This document shows, piece by piece, positions 1 to 12,733 of a stretch of DNA of 64,000 nt; within the stretch, counting starts at the first letter, position 1, and each line of letters opens with the position of its first letter. This DNA comes from Poa pratensis. Lineage: Eukaryota; Streptophyta; Magnoliopsida; Poales; Poaceae. Both the position numbers and the translations under genes were made by a program. The stretch is from contig CAMZMU010000059.1 in assembly GCA_947311845.1 (NCBI GenBank), positions 41,610,982 to 41,674,981 on the forward strand. The letters are read 5' to 3'. The notes under the pieces are model-generated. The model worked only from the letters and a program-made list of their open reading frames with translations. It was not told where the DNA came from and searched no databases.

Positions 1-3000
1 TGTAGTTAAAGCCTAGTAGTGGAGAACTACCGTAGAGCTTGTTGAGACTTGGGATGCATATTTGTTCTCTCTAAGGTCTAGATATTTTCTGGTAAAATGT
101 TTGAGCAACAAGGAAGACAGTGTAGAGTCTTATAATACTTGCAATATGTTTTTATGTGATTCTTGCTGTACCGGTTTATACTTGTGTTTGCTTCAAACAA
201 CCTTGCTAGCCTAAACTCTGTACTGAGAGGGAATGCTTCTCGTGCATCCAAACTTGAGCCAAAACCCATGCCATTTGTGTCCACCATACCTACCTACTAT
301 GTGGTATTTCCTGCCATTCCAAGTAAATATTTCATGTGCTACCTTTAAACTATTCAAAACTTTATTACTCCTTATTTGTGTCAATGTTTTATAGCTCATG
401 AGGAAGTATGTGGTGTTTTATCTTTCAATCTTGTCATTTACTTCTGACAGACTTTCACCAATGGACTAGTGGCATATACATCCGCTTATCCAATAATTTG
501 CAAAAAGAGCTGGCAACGGGGTGCCCAGCCCCAATTAATTACAACTTTCATTAATAATTCTCTTCACATGTTTTGCCCTGATTTATCAGTAAGCAACTTA
601 ATTTGCAAATAGACACTCCTCCATGGTATGTGAATGTTGGAAGGCACCCGAGGATTCGGTTAGCCATGGCTTGTGTAAGCAAAAGGTTGGGAGGAGTGTC
701 ATCTATAAAGAAACTAAAATACATGTGTAAACAAAAGAGAAGAGGGATGATCTACCTTGCTGGTAGAGATAACGTCCTTCATGGGAGCCGCTCTTGAAAG
801 TCTGGTTGACAAGGGGGTTAGAGTGCCCACTACCATTCGTTGACAACAACAAACACCTCTCAAATACTTATTTTGTGCTCTCTATATGCTTTCGAAAACT
901 TAAAAAGCTCTAGCACATGATTTAATCCCTGCTTCCCTCTGCGAAGGGCCTATCTTTTACTTTATGTTGAGTCAGTTTACCTACTCCTTTCTATCTTAGA
1001 AGCAAACACTAGTGTCAACTTTGTGTGCATTGATTCTTACATGTTTACTTATTGCACTTGTTATATTGCTTTATGTTGACAACTATCCATGAGATATACA
1101 TGTTACAAGTTGAAAGCAAATGCTGAAACTTAATCATCCTTTGTGTTGCTTCAATGCCTTTTACTTTGAATCTATTGCTTTATGAGTTACCTCTTATGCA
1201 AAACTTTTTGATGCTTGTCTTGAAAGTACTATTCATGAAAAGTTTTTGCTTATATGATTCATTGTTTACTCTTTATCTATTGTTAGCAAACTATAGACCA
1301 TTGCTTTGAGTCACTTCATTCATGACATGAGCCTTGCAATATTATGATCAAGATTGTGTGAAAGCATGTCTCCTCAGAAATTATTTGTTGTTATCGTTTT
1401 ACCTACTCGAGGACGAGTAGAACTAAGCTTGGGGATGCTTGATACGTCTCCAACGTATCCATAATTTCTGATGTTCCATGCTTATATTATACCAATTGCT
1501 ACATGTTTTATATACACTTCATATCACTTTTATGCATTTTCTGGGACTAACCTATTAACAAGATGCCAAGTGCCAGTTCCCTGTTTTCTGCTGTTTTTGG
1601 TTCCAGAAAAGCTATTCGGGCAATATTCTCGGAATTCGACGAAACAAAAGCCAAACCTCCTATTTTTCCGAGGGACACACGGAGCCAGAAGGGCAAGCCA
1701 GGGGGAGGCCCACGGCCTCCAAACCACCTGCTCGCGCGGCTGGGCCCACAGTCACGCGGGAGGTGAGGAGGGGCCCAGGACCTCCAGCGACATCGCCCCT
1801 TCGCCTATATATTGCCTCAGACGCGAAAACCCTAAAGGACCAAGTCATATTTCCAGAAGAGTTCCGCAGCGCCGCCGCCATCGACGTCAAGTTTCGGGGG
1901 ACAGAATCTCTGTTCCGGCACGCCACCGGGACGGGGAATTGCCCCCGGAGTCATCTCCATCGACACCACCGCCATCTTCATCGCCGCTGCTGACTCCCAT
2001 GATGAGGAGGGAGTAGTTCTCCCCCGAGGCTGAGGGCTCTACCGGTAGCTATGTGGTTCATCTCTCTCCCATGGTGTGATCTTTATGTGATCATGTGTAT
2101 TGCTAGTATCGCTGAATACATTAATAATGTTTATGCTACTCAAGTGATTTTGTCTAGTTTCTGGAGTCATTGTGACAACACGGTATCAAGGTGACAGTGT
2201 GGGTACTTGTGTGACTCTATGAATAATTTAGATATTTATCATGGCTTATTCTTGGGAATTGTGGTGTTTGTTTACTCAGACTTTGAGGTGTGCTCTTGCA
2301 GCCCTACGCATAGTACTCTTGCTTCATCAAGAAGGAGCATAATCCCGAGTAGTATTTACTTGTGTTCAGTTGTGCTAATCTAGTTGAATATGTAGATGTT
2401 ACTCTTTATCTATTATGCACTCTATAGGTTACTTTAATATGAACTCCGGTACTCTCCACGGTGTAAAGGTGACAGTGTGTGCACATTGTGTGATTCCTTT
2501 ATGACGTTGTGGCGCTTGTTTACTCCGGCTTGAGGTGTGCTTTTGTAGCCCTACACAATGAATGGTGTTTGTTATCCAACAAGAGAGTGTTTGAGTAGCT
2601 TTTACTTATTCAGTTATGAGATCATTGTTGAGAGTGTCCACTAGTGAAAGTATGATCCCTAGGCCTTGTTTCTAAGCATTGAAACACCGTTTACAACAAG
2701 TTCTGCTACATGTTTGCTTGCTGCCATCTTTATTTCAGATTGCAGTTACTACTTATAATCATCCATATTACTTGTATTTCACTATCTCTTCGCCGAACTA
2801 GTGCACCTATATATCTGACAAGTGTATTAGGTGTGTTGGGGAAAAAGAGACTTCTTGTATCTTAATTGCAGGGTTGCTTGAGAGGGATATCTTTGACCTC
2901 TACCTCCCTGAGTTCGATAAACCTTGGGTGATTCACTTAAGGGAAACTTGCTGCTGTTCTACAAACCTCTGCTCTTGGAGGCCCAACACTGTCTACAAGA

Positions 3001-3022
3001 ATAGAAGCACACGTAGACATCA
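1..3022 (+). mobile_element. Athila-type LTR retrotransposon A, 3' end only
   Basis: This is the 3' part of a plus-strand Ty3 element whose 5' part lies left of the window. Positions 1-1439 are untranslated 3' internal DNA with no credible gene. They match, in reverse orientation, the internal DNA of element C at 8274-9700, for example the block around 615-700 against 8830-8910. The polypurine tract AAGCTTGGGGATGC sits directly before the 3' LTR, which runs from TGATACGTCTCC at 1440 to GTAGACATCA at 3022. The LTR contains short ORFs at 1471-2016 that I treat as chance. GACGT at 3023-3027 is consistent with a 5-bp target duplication inside the LTR of element B; the left copy is outside the window. 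The Athila assignment rests on the relatedness to C, which has a tRNA-Asp primer site. Confidence 0.85.
1440..3022 (+). repeat. 3' LTR of element A (1583 bp)
   Basis: The repeat begins TGATACGTC and ends GACATCA, with a polypurine tract immediately upstream. Its first 250 bp align with the minus-strand LTR of element C (8273 downwards), including the shared segment CTAACCTATTAACAAGATGC. The 3' ends of the A and C LTRs differ (GTAGACATCA in A, CACGCCATCA in C), so they are related subfamilies and not the same family copy. Confidence 0.85.
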
Positions 3023-3222
3023 GACGTCGTTTGGGTCCCTGAAATATCAAAATATAGAAAATAGGGTTTTCTGCCTGTGCAGGGTTAATTCCAGAAAATA
3101 GGGAAACAATGAAATATTCCCAAAATCAATATAAAACAATGATATAACCCTTATATGATGCAAATATGATTGAAATATAAGTAATATAATGCAAAGTTCA
3201 TGTATGCATTTTACATGCATCA
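3023..3222 (-). repeat. Left (3') LTR of B, terminal 200 bp
   Basis: Matches the last 200 bp of the right LTR of B (14262-14461) and of the D LTRs (43723-43921). It ends at TTTACATGCATCA, directly followed by ACATCCCCAAGCTT, which on the minus strand is the polypurine tract. The remainder of this LTR is displaced left of the window by insertion A. Confidence 0.85.
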
Positions 3223-5590
3223 ACATCCCCAAGCTTAACCTATACTCGTCCTCGAGTATGAAGGTGATAAAACTAACATGGACTTTGCTTTTTAATATTA
3301 TCAATGGATATAAAAAATGATTACTATTGCTACATAGAGTCAAATGATTCATTCTTCAAAGGAATAGCAATATACAAGATAGATTATGAAGTGATATCAA
3401 ATATTCAATGTAAGGATGTTCAATGATAAGTTCACAAAGTGTAACATAGAAGAAAGTACTATGGACCAAATGTATGCATAATAAAAGTAAAAACATCCTA
3501 TAGTGGTCATAGAGTACTTGTTATGAAATCTGAATATAAAAGGTGGACACTTTGGATAGATAAATAAGTAGAGGTAAAACATGAATAAGTTTCATCTAGC
3601 TTCCAAATGCTTCTACTTAAGTTAATGTTTGCAATGTGGTATTCATTGGTGTGGAGCTCTCATTACCCCTATCATAGCATCTTGAATGATTAAAGTTTAA
3701 AGTGAAAGCAAATATGAGTAATGTGCTTATCAAAGTATGGTTGAATGTCTCATGCCCCGTGAATACAAGTGCCTACACCATGGTGTTACTCAACTCGGTC
3801 CACAAAAGTAAGTTCAAGTTAAGGTAATTGTAAGTAATATAATAGCATCATTAAGAGTGTCAACTGGGGTACCTCTTGCCTCAGGACATGGAACAAGCCC
3901 ATGTCAAAATGACAAGACAAACTGACAATGAACAATCTCAGCACTCTTTTATTTACTATTGGTATAGCTTTTTATTATGAGGTGCATCATGGAAGATTAA
4001 TTATGGAACGTTGTAAATTTCCACCATGAATGATGCATGGCTTAGATTGGCGGCCCAGGCATCTCTCTAGCCATTTATACAAACTCTTTAAACTTACTAA
4101 GTTTCCACACTTATTTGGCACCATGATAAGCATCCATAAACAAAAGTACATGATATCAACTGAATATAAATAAGTGCAATGATGAAAGCTTGCCATGTGA
4201 CAGCACATATGGGCTAACTCCAAGACAATTGTCAAGCTCACAACTTCATAATTTTAATCACAATGGTTCATGTTTATTAAGTGCAATAGAAGTAAGGTGT
4301 GCATCAAGTTCGTGAGAGCTTTTAACCAAATTTTCCCATGACAATCAATAACAAAAGCATTTTAATTCAGAAGTATAGATAACACAATATAACATGATAA
4401 ACATACTTGGAATAGCATAAAGCTAATAGGTAGATATGGTGGACTCACTGAAAAAACTTTGGTTGAAGGTGTTGGAAAACAAGCTTTTTACTTGTTGGAA
4501 TTTTTGGGCTAGCAATAGAAGAAAGTTGACCATCTAAATGCATGCATAAGTGTCCATAGAACTAATCAACTCATGTTAAACAAAGTAAAGTAACATTCAA
4601 CATCTAAACATAATAAAAGATAGCTCTTGATAAAACACTTGCAAATTAATACTCATTAAAAGCGCATGAATAATGCAACTATATGTATCTTTTTGAATCA
4701 ACTCAAACATCCCTATCCCAATATATTTAATAGCATCCAACTTAATTCAACCCAAAATTATAGTATATCTCTCATATATAAATGATAGTGGTGGTCTCAA
4801 GAAAATAAAAATCAAACCGAAATAACAAAAAGCAAATAAATGACGCTCCAAGTTTATACGATAAAGTGCATTGATCGAAAAACAGAAGTTAGACGTGTGC
4901 AAACCGAGAGTGTGTTAGTCCAGTGGGGTTGTCTTCACATCCCCAAGCTTATGGTCTTCACCATCCTTGGATAGCTCTTGGTGCATCTCCTCTATTCCCT
5001 GTGAAAAAAAATTCAAAACACCGTTTCTCCCATTTCTTTTCTGTGGGGTGACATTAGTAGTGATAGACAAATGAATTACTTGCTGCATAAAATCCTTAGA
5101 CAAAAATTCATACAAATGTCCAGAAAGTGTATAATGTTGTATGCCTACTCATAAACTCAATTGGATAAAAAGATTCAAGTTAAAAGTTCAAAGGATGCAT
5201 AAAACAAAATGGGGCAGAATATGTCCAGAAAAACAGCAGCATCAACACGTATTTTTCTACCCTACTTTAACACGTCAGAAAATCTGAAAAATTCACGTAT
5301 ACAGAGGATGAAAAGTTTCAACTACATTTCAAATTATAGCTCAATCGGAGTTACAAAATAGGAATTAAAATCATACCGTGCACAGACTCGTGCAGAAATA
5401 AAATCTCCGAATGCAAATAGCAACTTTTTCAAACCAAAAAGGTAAAACTTGGCACTTTATTAAAAATTCCAGAAACAAAACTAAAAACTAAATCTCTTGT
5501 TACAGCAAGAGGACTCAAGAAAATCACAAATAAAAACAACCGGGGTGTCTCCCGTAAAGCGCTTTCTTTATAGCCATATAGCTAGGCTTA
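3223..5590 (-). other. Non-coding 3' internal region of B
   Basis: No convincing gene is present. The segment is parallel to 43922-46260 of element D over its whole length, for example the block with ATCCCCAAGCTTATGGTC at 4940 and 45626. This indicates a conserved untranslated 3' region of this retrotransposon family. The short ORFs here are not shared in frame between the two copies. Confidence 0.7.
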
Positions 5591-5602
5591 CTTACTTGAT
5601 AG

Positions 5603-6679
5603 TTATTGTGGACGAAGCTCATGAGGGAGTTTGAACTTTGGTGTGTCCCTCTTCCTTGGGAACTGTTCCATGCACTTCTTGTGTGGAAACTGAAACTTCA
5701 CATTCCCTTCTTTTGAATCAATGATAGCACCTGTGGTACGAAGAAAAGGTCTTCCCAGAATAATTGGACTAGAGGTTTTATTCCCCATATCCATGATTAG
5801 AAAATCAACAGGTACAAATGTCATATGCAACTCTACCATAACATCACTTACTTTTCCTAAAGTATGTTTAATGGAATCATCAGCAAGTGCAAGTTCAATA
5901 GAGCATTTTTCAAGATTCTTTAATTCAAGTACTTCATATAGTTCTTTAGATAAAACAGAGACACTAGATCCTAGATCTAATATAGCATGGTGTGTCTCTT
6001 TTCCAATGGTTACTAGTACTTTGGGAATCCATATATCTCCGAGCTTAGGTGGTATCATAGCTTCTTGGTTGTACATAGCAATCTTTTCTTTTAAAACATG
6101 ATTAGCAATATAAGAACCAAAACCTGCTTGGTTAACACTGATGGAAGGATCACTTGCAAATTTTTGTAAGATAGATATTAATTCATGCAAGCTACAATTC
6201 TCTAAGTCAAGCAATGGTTCCTTCACTTCACTAAGCATTTTAACTTCCACAACTTTTTTCTCATTCATTATCATAATAGTTTCCTTAGCAACTCTCTCTT
6301 GCTCATGAATGTGTTCCCAAGATTTATTTATAACCTCTTGGCAATATTTAATTGTTTCCTCATTTTTTTGAGCTACAATGGTGTTCTTTAATGAGGTAAC
6401 TTCCTTAGTGAGATGATCTACCCTTTCAAACAAAGAGTCTTATTTTTCAAACTTAGATATGAATTCCTTATTAAGCTCCTTTTGAGTAGATATAAATGAC
6501 CTAATGGTGTTTTCCAAATCACTAGAAACATTACTACTAGTGGTATATTTGTTTGGCACGTATGGCGGTTTATTATAGGAATTATAATTATTGTTGCCAT
6601 ATCCATTATTACCATAGTTCCTAATGAAGTTAACAGCAACATTTTCAGGATTATTACCAACTAGTTCTTGCAAAGGCAC
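5603..6679 (-). pseudogene. gag C-terminus and aspartic protease remnant of B
   Basis: Two overlapping minus-strand frames (6679-6440 and 6433-5603) encode the end of a Ty3 gag followed by a retropepsin-like domain. The first has an Asn/Tyr/Gly-rich stretch (GNNGYGNNNYNSYNK). The second has a charged, coiled-coil-like N-terminus and then AILDLGSSVSVLS, in which the usual D-S/T-G catalytic triad reads D-L-G, and the flap-distal motif IILGRPFL. The change at the active site and the frame break at about 6435 mean it is unlikely to be functional. The reading ends at HELRPQ without entering a reverse transcriptase. An Athila-type protease is the best match; the lineage is inferred from the primer site and context. 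Confidence 0.7.
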
Positions 6680-6733
6680 ATTTCAATATTTTGTTTTTTA
6701 ATGAAAGCGAGAATAGTGTCCATCTTAGATGAC

Positions 6734-8273
6734 TGATGGCGTGAATCACACGTTCGTTGGGAGACCCCAAGAGGAAGGTATGATGCAGTTCAGCGGCAAG
6801 TTTTACCTCATTATGAAACCAAGGTTTAATCGAACCAGTAGGAGCAGTAGCACTTCAGAAGGTTGTTGGTGGCTCGCACGGCGCAACACGATCACCAACG
6901 TGGAATCTGCACACAACACAATCAAACTACTTTGCCCCAACGAAACAGTGAGGTTGTCAATCTCACCGGCTTGCTGAAAACAAAGGATTAAACGTATGGT
7001 GTGGAAAAACAGTATTAAATTAGAGAATGAAAAAGGAACAGTTTGCAGTTTGTGGTGGTTTAATCAGTGTAAAAGAATGGACCTGGGTCCACAGTTCACT
7101 AGTGGTGTCTCTCCATAAAAGATAACTAACATGTTGGGTGAACAAATTACAGTTGGGCAATTGACAAATAGTGAGCGCATGACAATGCATAATTGGGCAT
7201 TACGACATAATACATAGACCGTCATCCAACAACGTCTATGACTAATAATCCACCGCCGGGTTGTCATCCGAGTCCCCCGTTGGTATTAAGTTGCAAGCAA
7301 CGGATAATTGCATTAAGTAAAGTGCGTAATGTAAACAAATACATATGACCGTGGACATAGCATTGTTAGGTTATCCCTAGTGGCAACAGCACATCCGCAA
7401 CCTTAGAAGTTTTGTCACTCTCCCAGATTACGGAGGCATGAACCCACTATCTAGCATAAATACTCTCTCTTGGAGTTACAAGCATCTACTTGGCCAAAGC
7501 ATCTACGAGTAACGGAAAGCATGCAAGATCTTAAATAACATAGATAGATTGATAATCAACTTGACATAGTATTCAATATTCATCGGATCCCAGCAAACAC
7601 AACATGTAGCATTACAATAATATGATCTTGATCATGTAGGGCAGCTCACAAGATCTAAACATGATGGCACAAAGTGGAGAGACAACCATCTAGCTACTGC
7701 TATGGACCCGTAGTCCAAGGATGAACTACTCACGCATCACTCCGGAGGCAGGCATGGCGATGTAGAAGCCTCCGGTGACGATTCCCCTCTCCGGCAGGGT
7801 GCCGGGAAGAGGTTCTGACCCTCCCGAGCTAGGGTTGACGGCGGCGGCTCTCTGGAACTTTTCGTGGATATTTGCTCAGGCACTTAGGGTTTTCGCGTCG
7901 GGGGGAATAAGTAGGCGAAAGGGCGGCGGCTGACGACCCCCGAGGGGCCCACACCACCCTAGGGCGCGCAGGGGGGCCCCGCCCTAGTGCGTGTGGGGCC
8001 CTGTGGCTCTCCTCTGCTGCTCCTTTGGTCCTCAGGTGTGTTCTGGTAAAATAGGGACCCCGTGAAGTTTCGTCCAATTCCGAGAATATTTCCAGACTAG
8101 CTTTTCTGGAATACAAAAACAGCAGAAAACAGGAACTGGCACTTCGGCATCTTGTTAATAGGTTAGTCCCAAAAAATGTATAAAAGTGATATAAAGTAGA
8201 TGCAAAACATGTAGCAATTGGTATAAAACAAGCATGGAACATCAAAAATTATAGATACGTTTGAGACGTATCA
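6734..8273 (-). repeat. Left (3') LTR of C (1540 bp)
   Basis: Begins TGATGGCGTGAATC and ends GAGACGTATCA on the plus strand. It is followed by GCATCCCCAAGCTT, the reverse complement of the polypurine tract. The first 201 bp are repeated at 11801-12004 with a few substitutions. Confidence 0.85.
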
Positions 8274-10858
8274 GCATCCCCAAGCTTAGTTCCTACTCGT
8301 CCTCGAGTAGGTAAACGATAAAAACAAAATAATTTTTGAGGTGACATGCTACCATCATAATCTTGATCATATAATATTGCAAGGCACATGTAAATGAATG
8401 AAGTGATCCAAGTCAATGGTCTATAATTTGCTACCAAATAGATAATGAGTAAACAATGAATCACACAAGCTAAACGTTTTCATGAATAGTACTTTCGAGA
8501 CAAGCATCAAACAGTTTTGCATAATAGTTTCTAATAAAGGTATTTAATCAACACAAAGGAAGAATTAGTTTCAGCATTTGCTTCAACTTTCAACATATTT
8601 ATCTCATGGATATGTCAACACAAAGTAGTATAACAAGTCCAATATTGCATATAACGCATGTTGTAACAAAGTTGACACTAGTGTTTGCTTGTGGAAGACA
8701 GAAAGAATAGGAAAACTGACTCAACATAAAAGTAAAAGAAAGGCCCTTCGCAGAGGGAAGCAGGGATTAAGTCATGTGCTAGAGCTTTTAGGTTTTTGAA
8801 AGCATATAGAGATTGCATAAAATATTTGATACTCCTCCCAACCTTGCTAACACAAGCCATGGCTAACCGAATCCTCGGGTGCCTTCCATCAATCACATAC
8901 CATGGAGGAGTATCTATTTTTGAGAGGTGTTTGTTAATTGTCAACGAATGGTAGCGGGTGAGAACAGTATTCTACCTGTCAAACGGACTTTTAAGAGCGG
9001 CTCCCATGAAGGACGTTATTTCTACCAGCAAGGCAGATCATCCCTCTTTCTCTTTGGTTTACACACATTCAGGTATTTCACTGTTTGTCATTGCTTACTG
9101 ATGAATCAGGGCAAAAGTGTGAAGAGAATTAATTGGTTAAAGTTGTAATTAATTGGGACTGGGCACCCCGTTGCCAGCTCTTTTTGCAAAATTGGATAAG
9201 CGGATGTATATGCCACTAGTCCAGGTGTAAAAGTCCATTGACAAATAGAATAAAGAATAACCACACTAATTCCTCATGAGCTAGTAAACATTGACACAAA
9301 AAGGGAATAATAACATTTTGAATAATTTAAAGGTAGCACATGAAAAATTTACTTGGAGTGGCAAGGAAATACCACATATAGGTAGTTATGGTGGACACAA
9401 ATGGCATGGATTTTGGCTCAAGGATTTGGATGCACGAGAAGCATTCCCTCTCAGTACAGAGTTTAGGCTAGCAAGGTTATGTAAGCAAACAAGAATATCA
9501 ACCCGTACACCAAGTTTTATATGACAAACATATTGCAAACGTTATAAGACTTCATACCGTCTTCCTTGTTAACCAAACCCTGTTATTAGAAAATATCTAG
9601 ACCTTAGAGATACCACCGATGCAAACCAAATTTTCAACAAGCTTTACGGTAGTTCTTCACTAATAGGCTTAACTCATGTGATGCACAATTTAATCATGAT
9701 CTACTTGTTAACTCAAAACAATTGACAAGCATCAAGTTATCCAAATTAGTGATCTACAAGATTAAGCAAGTTTTTCCTTATACCAATTACCACATGCAAC
9801 ATTTTCTGAACCAACCAAACACCAATCAATTTATTTAATCAACTCTCCAAACAAATATAAGTGAAGCAAGAGAGTACTTTCTACAAAAGAAAGCTAATAG
9901 CTCTGACAAGAGATACATGAAAACAAGAGCTAAAAGCTGAACAGCGCTAGATATGAATACTCAACAAATATAAGTGAAGAATAGGAGTATTCTCATGAAA
10001 AAGCGGAGCGTGTCTCTCTCCCAATCAAGAATGCTAGGGTCCAGTCAAGCTTTATTGAAAATAAAAGTGCAATACTGAAAATAAAAGCACACAGACGCTC
10101 CAAGAAAAGCACATATGATGTGAAAGAATTAAAATATAGTTTCACTAGAGATGACCTGATAATTTTGACGATGAAGAAGGGGATGCCTTGGGCATCCCCA
10201 AGCTTAGACGCTTGAGTCTTCTTGAAATATGCTGGGGAGATCCATGGGAGCCTCCCCAAGCTTAAGCTCTTCACTCTTCTTGATCCTATTATATCATCCT
10301 TCTCTCTTGACCCTTGAAAACTTCCGTCACACCAAACTCAAAGTAGATCTCATTAGAGGGTTAGTGCATAATCAAAAACTCACATGTTCTATAAAGACGC
10401 AATATGATTGTTACTTTAAACATTAGCTACAGCCACTGATGTTATGTGAAGCTCTTCCACCCAAAAAAGAATTTCACTCAACACTAGTAAAAGAGAGAAT
10501 GCAAAATAAAAAGGCATAATCTGTCTAAAACAGAACAGTCCGCAAAGACGAATTTTTTCGAGGCACTTACGACGCTCAGATCGAAAAACTTTGAACTAAT
10601 GAAAGATTCAGACATTCATAAAGATTACGCAAAAAATTTCAGATTTAATTAACAATCTGGTGATTTTAGGAATTTCGTACAGTGAACAGCAAAAATCTGT
10701 TTCTGCGCAGCAATCAAAATTAAGCATCGTCTTAACATTAGAGGCTACTCTTGGCACAACAATGCGAGAAAATAAAGATACAAAGGAGTTGCTACAGAAG
10801 TAAACATCCTCCTTGACTCAATAAAAGAAAAATTGCAGAAAAAAAAAATGGGTTGCCT
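8274..10858 (-). other. Non-coding internal region of C
   Basis: No gene is visible. The left half is the reverse-orientation counterpart of 1-1439 in element A. CCTCCCATAAGCGCTTTTC near 10855-10875 corresponds to the CCTCCCGTAAAGCGCTTTC motif at 5550 in B and 46236 in D, which marks the boundary between the coding and 3' untranslated parts in this group of elements. Confidence 0.65.
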
Positions 10859-10979
10859 CCCATAAGCGCTTTTCTTTAACGCCTTTTAGCTAGGCACAAA
10901 GCATGCATCAAGTATTACCAAGTAGAGGCATCCAAAGAGAGGTCGGAAGTTTTCTCAACAATGCATTTTATCTTATCTA

Positions 10980-11538
10980 TGTAGGTTTCGGAATTCCCTT
11001 TCTCAATACCTCAGGCTCATCATATTCATCAAATGGGTTTTCAGGAACAATCCAATCAAAATTCTTTTCTAGTGCCTCCTGCATTCCTATAAGCTTAAAA
11101 GGTATTGGTATTTTAACTTCCCCTCACAATTAGTTTCTTTAGTGTACTTAAGCCTCTCTTTTTCAAGTTTTTCAAGTGTATTAACAACGTCAATACAATA
11201 CCCAAGCATCTTGTATTTAATAAAAACTTTTCTAGCTTCCCTAGCAACATCACCAAATTCCTTAAGTAGGGTTTCTAAAACAAAATTTTCTTTTCACCAT
11301 CTTCCGTATCATGAAGTTTTAGAAACATGTGCTGCATTATGGGACTAAGATTGACAAACCGAGCTTCCAACATGTGAACTAGAGAAGCTGTAGCAATTTC
11401 ATAATTTGGAGCAAGTTCTACCAAGGATCTATCTTCAAAATCTTCAACCATACTAACATGATTAAAGAATTCCTCAATGTTATCTCTTCCAATGATAGAC
11501 CCACTACCCACAGATAAAGTATACTTAGGGAGAAGCAT
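10980..11538 (-). pseudogene. Broken ORF in the gag position of element C
   Basis: Starts at an ATG at 11538, downstream (minus strand) of the two primer sites, and reads for 87 codons to a stop at 11275. Continuation in other frames is suggested by an uninterrupted charged, helical reading ending in LEKERLKYTKETN and then by one containing FDWIVPENPFDEYDEPE near 11050. At least two frameshifts therefore separate the pieces. It has no zinc knuckle, protease or other motif I recognise and does not resemble the gag of B or the ORF of D. Non-autonomous Athila relatives often carry such family-specific ORFs; a function cannot be assigned. Confidence 0.5.
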
Positions 11539-11705
11539 GATGAAATAATAAAAACTAAACGAAAATAAACTAGATGCAAGTAACTAATTTTTTTGTGTTT
11601 TTGATAATTGAAAGCAAACAAGATAAAATAAAATAAACTAAGCAAGACAAAAACAAAGTAAAGAGATTGGAAGCGTGAAACTCCCCTTGCAGAAGACTGC
11701 TGTCT

Positions 11706-11789
11706 CCCCGGCAATGGCGCCAGAAAAAGAGCTATAGACGAGAGACAGAGAGCTTCCTGAAATACTTCTACTCCCCGGCAACGGCGCCA
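11706..11789 (-). other. Duplicated primer binding sites of C
   Basis: TGGCGCCGTTGCCGGGG (minus strand, 11789-11773) is complementary to the 3' end of plant tRNA-Asp including CCA. It lies 11 nt from the LTR edge at 11801. A second copy with one change (TGGCGCCATTGCCGGGG, 11722-11706) lies 67 bp further inside. Both are followed by the same AAAAAGAGCT context on the LTR side, so a segment of about 67 bp was duplicated. Confidence 0.75.
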
Positions 11790-12004
11790 GAAAAAGAGCT
11801 TGATGGCGTGAATCACACGTTCGTTGGGAGACCCCAAGAGGAAGGTATGATGCAGTTCAGCGGCAAGTTTTCCCTCAGTATGAAACCAAGGTTGAATCGA
11901 ACCAGTAGGAGCAGTAGCACTTCAGAAGGTTGTTGGTGGCTCGCACGGCGCAACACGATCACCAACGTGGAATCTGCACACAACACAATCAAACTACTTT
12001 GCCC

Positions 12005-12403
12005 TAAGGATATTGTTTCTATTTTGCAGAATTTTAACAGGGGAATAATATTTCTCAATGAAAGCTTCTTTTAGATCATCCCAAGAATTAATGCTACCAG
12101 TAGGTAATGAATGCAACCACTCTTTAGCTTTTCCTCTAAGAGAGAAAGGAAATAACTTCAGTTTTAGAATATTACTTTCCACATTTTTAAATTTTGCATG
12201 TCACAAATTTCAACAAAATCATGAAGATGCATAGAGGCATCCTCTATAGCACTACCACCAAATTGTTCCCTAGTTATCAAGTTCAACAAACTAGGACTAA
12301 CTTCATAACTCTCAGCTGTTATCTCAGGTGTGGTAATAGGCTTAGCAATAAATTGATCATTTGGAGTGTTTGTGTAGTCACACAACTTAGTTCTGTCTCC
12401 CAT
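12005..12403 (-). pseudogene. gag N-terminus of B, truncated
   Basis: Begins at an ATG at 12403 (MGDRTKLCDYTN) and reads to about 12164. It continues in another frame with a retrotransposon-gag signature (KLKLFPFSLRGKAKEWLHSL and AFIEKYYSPVK) to 12005, where it meets the broken LTR of C. The middle of gag is absent, since the sequence on the other side of C (6733 downwards) starts near the gag C-terminus. There is at least one frameshift and a large deletion. Confidence 0.7.
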
Positions 12404-12733
12404 TTTAGCAAGTTTTTATGTGTTTTTATTTTTTTATGCAAAACTGAAAATAAAATGACACTAAACAATGCAAAACCGAAATAACAAATGCAACACAAAA
12501 TGCAAAACTGAAAATAAAATATGCAAACCGAAATATAAATATGATATGCAAGACAATAACAAAACAAAATAAAATGATTGGAAGGTAAAGATGGATAAGA
12601 TGATGCTCACATAGGTGCAACCTCCCCAAGCTTAGTGTTTGCACAAGTTGGTGATGAAGTTGACTTGTTGTGAGATATCCTTGGATAAACCTTTCAGCTA
12701 TGGTTCCCCGGCAACGGCGCCAGAAAACAGTCT
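12404..12733 (-). other. Leader of B with tRNA-Asp-type primer site
   Basis: TGGCGCCGTTGCCGGGG at 12722-12706 (minus strand) lies 11 nt from the LTR edge at 12734. The rest of the segment is an untranslated leader that closely matches the D leader at 47780-48060, including CCTCCCCAAGCTTAG, which recurs in each. Confidence 0.75.

Larger units (their letters stand above)
6734..12004 (-). mobile_element. Athila-type non-autonomous element C inserted in B gag
   Basis: A minus-strand element with a complete left (3') LTR at 6734-8273, internal DNA at 8274-11800 and only the first 204 bp of its right (5') LTR at 11801-12004. Identity with the left LTR stops at GCCC (6935 and 12004), after which gag sequence of B resumes, so about 1.3 kb of LTR is missing. 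The internal region has two copies of a tRNA-Asp-type primer site and one broken ORF (11538-10980) in the place of gag. No polymerase is present. It is related to element A by LTR and 3' internal sequence. Confidence 0.82.

Noticed and set aside
1471..2016. ORF of 181 codons in the LTR of element A
   Set aside because: It lies wholly in an LTR, starts in the conserved LTR edge, and the equivalent region of the C LTR opens in a different frame. Arg/Pro/Ser-rich composition fits chance in GC-rich DNA.
11773..11789. tRNA gene fragment at the GGCGCCA motifs
   Set aside because: Only the 3' 17 nt of tRNA-Asp are matched, at fixed distance from LTR edges; these are primer binding sites.
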